Below are positions 59,419-61,593 of a stretch of 61,593 nt of DNA, in pieces. The DNA comes from Rubrivivax gelatinosus. GTDB taxonomy: Bacteria > Pseudomonadota > Gammaproteobacteria > Burkholderiales > Burkholderiaceae_C. The position numbers were made by a program, and so were the translations under genes. Position 1 is the first letter of the stretch, and each line of letters begins with the position of its first letter. The notes under the pieces were generated by a model that was not told where the DNA came from, searched no databases, and worked only from the letters and a program-made list of their open reading frames with translations. Where the stretch lies: positions 1 to 61,593 of the forward strand of contig NZ_NRRU01000017.1 of NCBI RefSeq assembly GCF_016583785.1, written 5' to 3'.

Positions 59419-60606
59419 ATGAGCCTTCCCCGCGAACTGTTCGTCGTGTCAGCCGCCCGTACCGCCATCGGCACCTTCGGCGGCAGCCTGAAGGACTTGC
59501 CGCTCGCCGACCTGGCGACGCTGGCCGTGAAAGCCGCGCTCGAGCGCAGCGGCGTCCCGGCCGACGCCGTCGGCCACCTGGCGATGGGCACGGTCATCCC
59601 GACCGAGCCGCGCGACGCCTACCTGAGCCGGGTGGCCGCCGTCGGCGCCGGGCTGCCCTACGCGGTGCCGGCCTTCAACGTCAGCCGGCTCTGCGGCTCG
59701 GGGCTGCAGGCCATCATCTCGGCGGCGCAGGCGATCACGCTGGGCGACTGCGAGATCGCCATCGGTGCCGGCGCCGAGAACATGTCGCGCGGCTCCTACC
59801 TGATGCCGGGCGCACGCTGGGGCACACGCATGGGCGACGCCCAGATCCTGGACTTCATGATCGGCGTGCTGAACGACCCGTTCCACAAGATCCACATGGG
59901 CCTGACGGCCGAGAACGTCGCCGAGCGCTACGACATCACGCGTGCGCAGATGGACGCGCTCGCGGTCGAGAGCCAGCGCCGTGCCAGCGCGGCCATAGAA
60001 GCCGGCTACTTCCGCTCGCAGATCGTCCCGGTGGTGCAGCAGACGCGCAAGGGCGACGTCGTCTTCGACACCGACGAACACGTCAAGCCGGGCACGACGC
60101 TGGAAGCGCTGGCGAAGATGAAGCCGGCGTTCAAGAAGGACGGCGCGGTGACCGCCGGCAACGCCTCGGGCATCAACGACGGCGCGTCTGCCGTCGTGCT
60201 GGCCAGCGCCGACGCCGTCAAGGCCCACGGCCTGAAGCCGCTGGCGCGCCTGGTCGGTTACGCCCACGCCGGCGTCGACCCGGCGCTGATGGGCATAGGC
60301 CCGGTGCCGGCGACCCGCGCGCTGCTGGCGCGCACGGGCCTGCGCATCGGCGACTTCGACGTCATCGAAGCCAACGAAGCCTTCGCCGCCCAGGCCTGCG
60401 CGGTGTCCAAGGAACTCGACCTGGATCCGGCCAAGGTCAACCCGAATGGCTCGGGCATCTCGCTGGGTCACCCGATCGGCGCCACCGGCGCGGTCATCAC
60501 GACCAAGGCGATTTACGAACTGCAGCGCATAGCCGGCCGCTACGCGCTGGTGACGATGTGCATCGGCGGCGGCCAGGGCATCGCTGCGGCGTTCGAAAGG
60601 GTGTAG
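59419..60606 (+). CDS. bktB: Beta-ketothiolase, BktB type
   Basis: 395 residues. Acyl-accepting Cys in SRLCGSGLQAI (about residue 92), catalytic His in NGSGISLGHPIGATG and second Cys in MCIGGGQGIAAAFER. RTAIGTFGGSLKD, FHKIHMGLTAENVA and the C-terminal GRYALVTMCIGGG match Cupriavidus BktB closely as I recall it. BktB accepts propionyl-CoA and gives 3-ketovaleryl-CoA for mixed polyesters, complementing PhaA. ATG 59419 follows CCAGGAGACC. Divergent from dapC; a REP-like repeat follows. Confidence 0.93.
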   Translation: MSLPRELFVVSAARTAIGTFGGSLKDLPLADLATLAVKAALERSGVPADAVGHLAMGTVIPTEPRDAYLSRVAAVGAGLPYAVPAFNVSRLCGSGLQAIISAAQAITLGDCEIAIGAGAENMSRGSYLMPGARWGTRMGDAQILDFMIGVLNDPFHKIHMGLTAENVAERYDITRAQMDALAVESQRRASAAIEAGYFRSQIVPVVQQTRKGDVVFDTDEHVKPGTTLEALAKMKPAFKKDGAVTAGNASGINDGASAVVLASADAVKAHGLKPLARLVGYAHAGVDPALMGIGPVPATRALLARTGLRIGDFDVIEANEAFAAQACAVSKELDLDPAKVNPNGSGISLGHPIGATGAVITTKAIYELQRIAGRYALVTMCIGGGQGIAAAFERV

Positions 60607-60618
60607 GGGCGTCCTGCT

Positions 60619-60708
60619 CCCTCTCCCGCTGGCGGGAGAGGGCGGGGGGTGAGGGGCCTTGGCACGCGGCCACCCTCACCCCGACCCTCTCCCGCGTGCA
60701 GGAGAGGG
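60619..60708. repeat. REP-like nested inverted repeat after bktB
   Basis: Hairpin 1: CCCTCTCCCGC / GCGGGAGAGGG (60619-60629, 60632-60642; 2-base loop). Hairpin 2: CCCTCTCC / GGAGAGGG (60685-60692, 60701-60708). The segments between, GGGCGGGGGGTGAGGG and CCCTCACCCCGACCC, also pair, so the whole 90 bases form one large imperfect dyad. CCCTCACCCC-type elements are widespread intergenic repeats in Burkholderiales and Xanthomonadales. It also lies where a terminator between the converging bktB and SET genes is expected. Confidence 0.75.
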
Positions 60709-60721
60709 GGCCATGCGGCCC

Positions 60722-61168
60722 TTACAGCGCCCCGCGGCAGCCGGGCGCGCCGCAGCGGCAGGGCAGCGTGCCGGCGTGGTGGGTCTCGCCGTAGTCGACG
60801 GTGATCTCCTCGCCCGGCGCGACGGCGCGCAGCGAGAAGAACTCGACGCGGCCGTTGTCCAGCACCAGGCGCGCGTTCGGGCGGCAGCTGTGGTTGGTGT
60901 AGCGCATCGGGTCGTCCGAGCGCGTGAAATCGATCGCGCGCCGCGGCGACAGCTCGACGATCATGATGCGTTCGTGCCGCGTCGCGCGGATGCGCGCTTC
61001 GTCGACGCTGATCGCCTCGCCGCGGATCTCGCCGATCTTCACGCGCTCGGGAATGGCCTCGGCGGCGAAGACGCCGTGGCCGTCTATCGTGCTGGGCGCG
61101 ACGTCGACGGCGTACTTCTGGTACGGCCGGCGTGTCACCGGCGGCGGTGCGGCCTCGGCCGCGCTCAC
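60722..61168 (-). CDS. SET-domain protein (putative lysine methyltransferase)
   Basis: 148 residues from GTG 61168. A compact SET fold: [14 protein letters not shown] at the start, the catalytic-core [10 protein letters not shown] (about 95-104), [10 protein letters not shown] (about 118-127) and a post-[13 protein letters not shown] tail with three cysteines that, with the Cys of NHSC, can hold one zinc. SET enzymes move methyl groups from SAM to lysine; bacterial targets are mostly unknown. The start overlaps the queF stop (GTGA), so they are co-translated. Confidence 0.85.
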   Translation of the reverse strand: MSAAEAAPPPVTRRPYQKYAVDVAPSTIDGHGVFAAEAIPERVKIGEIRGEAISVDEARIRATRHERIMIVELSPRRAIDFTRSDDPMRYTNHSCRPNARLVLDNGRVEFFSLRAVAPGEEITVDYGETHHAGTLPCRCGAPGCRGAL

Positions 61169-61593
61169 GCCTGGCCTTGCGGCGCCGGCAGCACGACCGG
61201 GTCGGCCGGCTTCCAGCCGCGCTTGCGGTGTTCGGCGGTGACGTAGGTGCGGATGCCGCCGCGCACGAACCAGTCAGCGTGGATGCGCACGAAACGCGGC
61301 TGGATCGCCTTGACGATGTCTTCGAGGATGGTGTTGGTCACCTTCTCGTGGAACGCGCCTTCGTTGCGATAGCTCCAGAAGTACAGCTTCAGGCTCTTCA
61401 GCTCGACGCAGAGCTTGTCGGCGACGATCTCGATTCCGAAGTGCGCGAAGTCGGGCTGGCCGGTCAGCGGGCACAAACAGGTGAACTCGGGCACGTCGAA
61501 ACGGATCACGTAGTCGCGTTCGGGCGCCGGGTTCGGGAAGACCTGCAGCTCCTTGCTGGGCTGGGTGGGCGGCACGGCGGGTGCGGTGCGCTG
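61165..61593 (-). CDS. queF: NADPH-dependent 7-cyano-7-deazaguanine reductase (5' end at or beyond window edge)
   Basis: Last step to preQ1 in queuosine tRNA modification. Type I QueF: the thioimide-forming Cys lies in [15 protein letters not shown], followed by [21 protein letters not shown] with the substrate Glu and YTRD-like NADPH segment. A GTG at 61575 would give 136 residues, but it lacks a ribosome site and the frame stays open to base 61593, so the true start probably lies outside the window. The SET gene follows with a 4-base overlap. Confidence 0.93.
   Translation of the reverse strand, partial: QRTAPAVPPTQPSKELQVFPNPAPERDYVIRFDVPEFTCLCPLTGQPDFAHFGIEIVADKLCVELKSLKLYFWSYRNEGAFHEKVTNTILEDIVKAIQPRFVRIHADWFVRGGIRTYVTAEHRKRGWKPADPVVLPAPQGQA

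Overview
This window is high-GC DNA with dense coding. It looks like a purple photosynthetic betaproteobacterium of the order Burkholderiales, close to Rubrivivax. The strongest single clue is a high-potential iron-sulfur protein (13148-13450) whose mature part starts APVDEKDPQ and resembles the Rubrivivax gelatinosus protein as I remember it. A phaC-phaA-phaB polyester operon, bktB, a DctS/FixL-type two-component pair and Burkholderiales-type gene orders agree with this. No rRNA, tRNA, CRISPR array, transposase or prophage gene was seen. No gene-free stretch exceeds about 180 bases.

Layout. 1-6.7 kb (minus strand): a cut-off periplasmic glutaredoxin-like gene, oligopeptidase A (prlC), folD, and a response regulator/histidine kinase pair. 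6.9-13.1 kb (plus): the pyruvate dehydrogenase operon aceE-aceF-lpdA, closed by a strong terminator. 13.1-15.2 kb: HiPIP and a catalytically degenerate GGDEF-EAL protein. 15.2-19.1 kb: a compact cluster around a P1B-6-type ATPase with three cysteine-poor HMA2-like domains and three tiny membrane proteins. I read this as a candidate ferrosome (fez) locus, and it is the most exciting item here. 19.2-22.2 kb: Nudix hydrolase, a maleylpyruvate/fumarylpyruvate branch (FAH family plus zeta GST), pgeF and a small membrane protein. 22.3-26.1 kb: phaCAB. 26.3-29.1 kb: YitT, DUF2788, DUF2189 and tRNA 2-selenouridine synthase. 29.1-36.6 kb: glnD and map divergent from purL. 36.8-44.4 kb: an ABC-F ATPase and envelope proteins (Tim44-like, DUF456, YdcF, DUF748). 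44.4-48.8 kb: a LysR regulator with a divergent quinone reductase, glutaryl-CoA dehydrogenase, msrA and two unknown genes. 49-52 kb: lexA with an HhH gene, a divergent asparaginase, and the ohrR-ohr peroxide module. 52-59.3 kb (minus): dapC-dapD-pilU-dapE-prmB-ABC-F, a nearly gapless operon for diaminopimelate synthesis that contains a pilus-retraction ATPase. 59.4-61.6 kb: bktB, a REP-like inverted repeat, a SET-domain gene and queF.

How it fits together. Carbon flows from pyruvate through PDH to acetyl-CoA, then through PhaA, BktB, PhaB and PhaC into polyhydroxyalkanoate. Iron and redox handling are represented by HiPIP and the fez-like cluster, and stress handling by lexA, msrA and ohr. 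Regulatory signals visible directly include tandem CTG-N10-CAG LexA boxes, a 12-bp inverted repeat before ohrR, several good hairpin terminators, and a recurring -10-like hexamer placed only 5-8 bases before the start codon of several genes, which suggests leaderless mRNAs.
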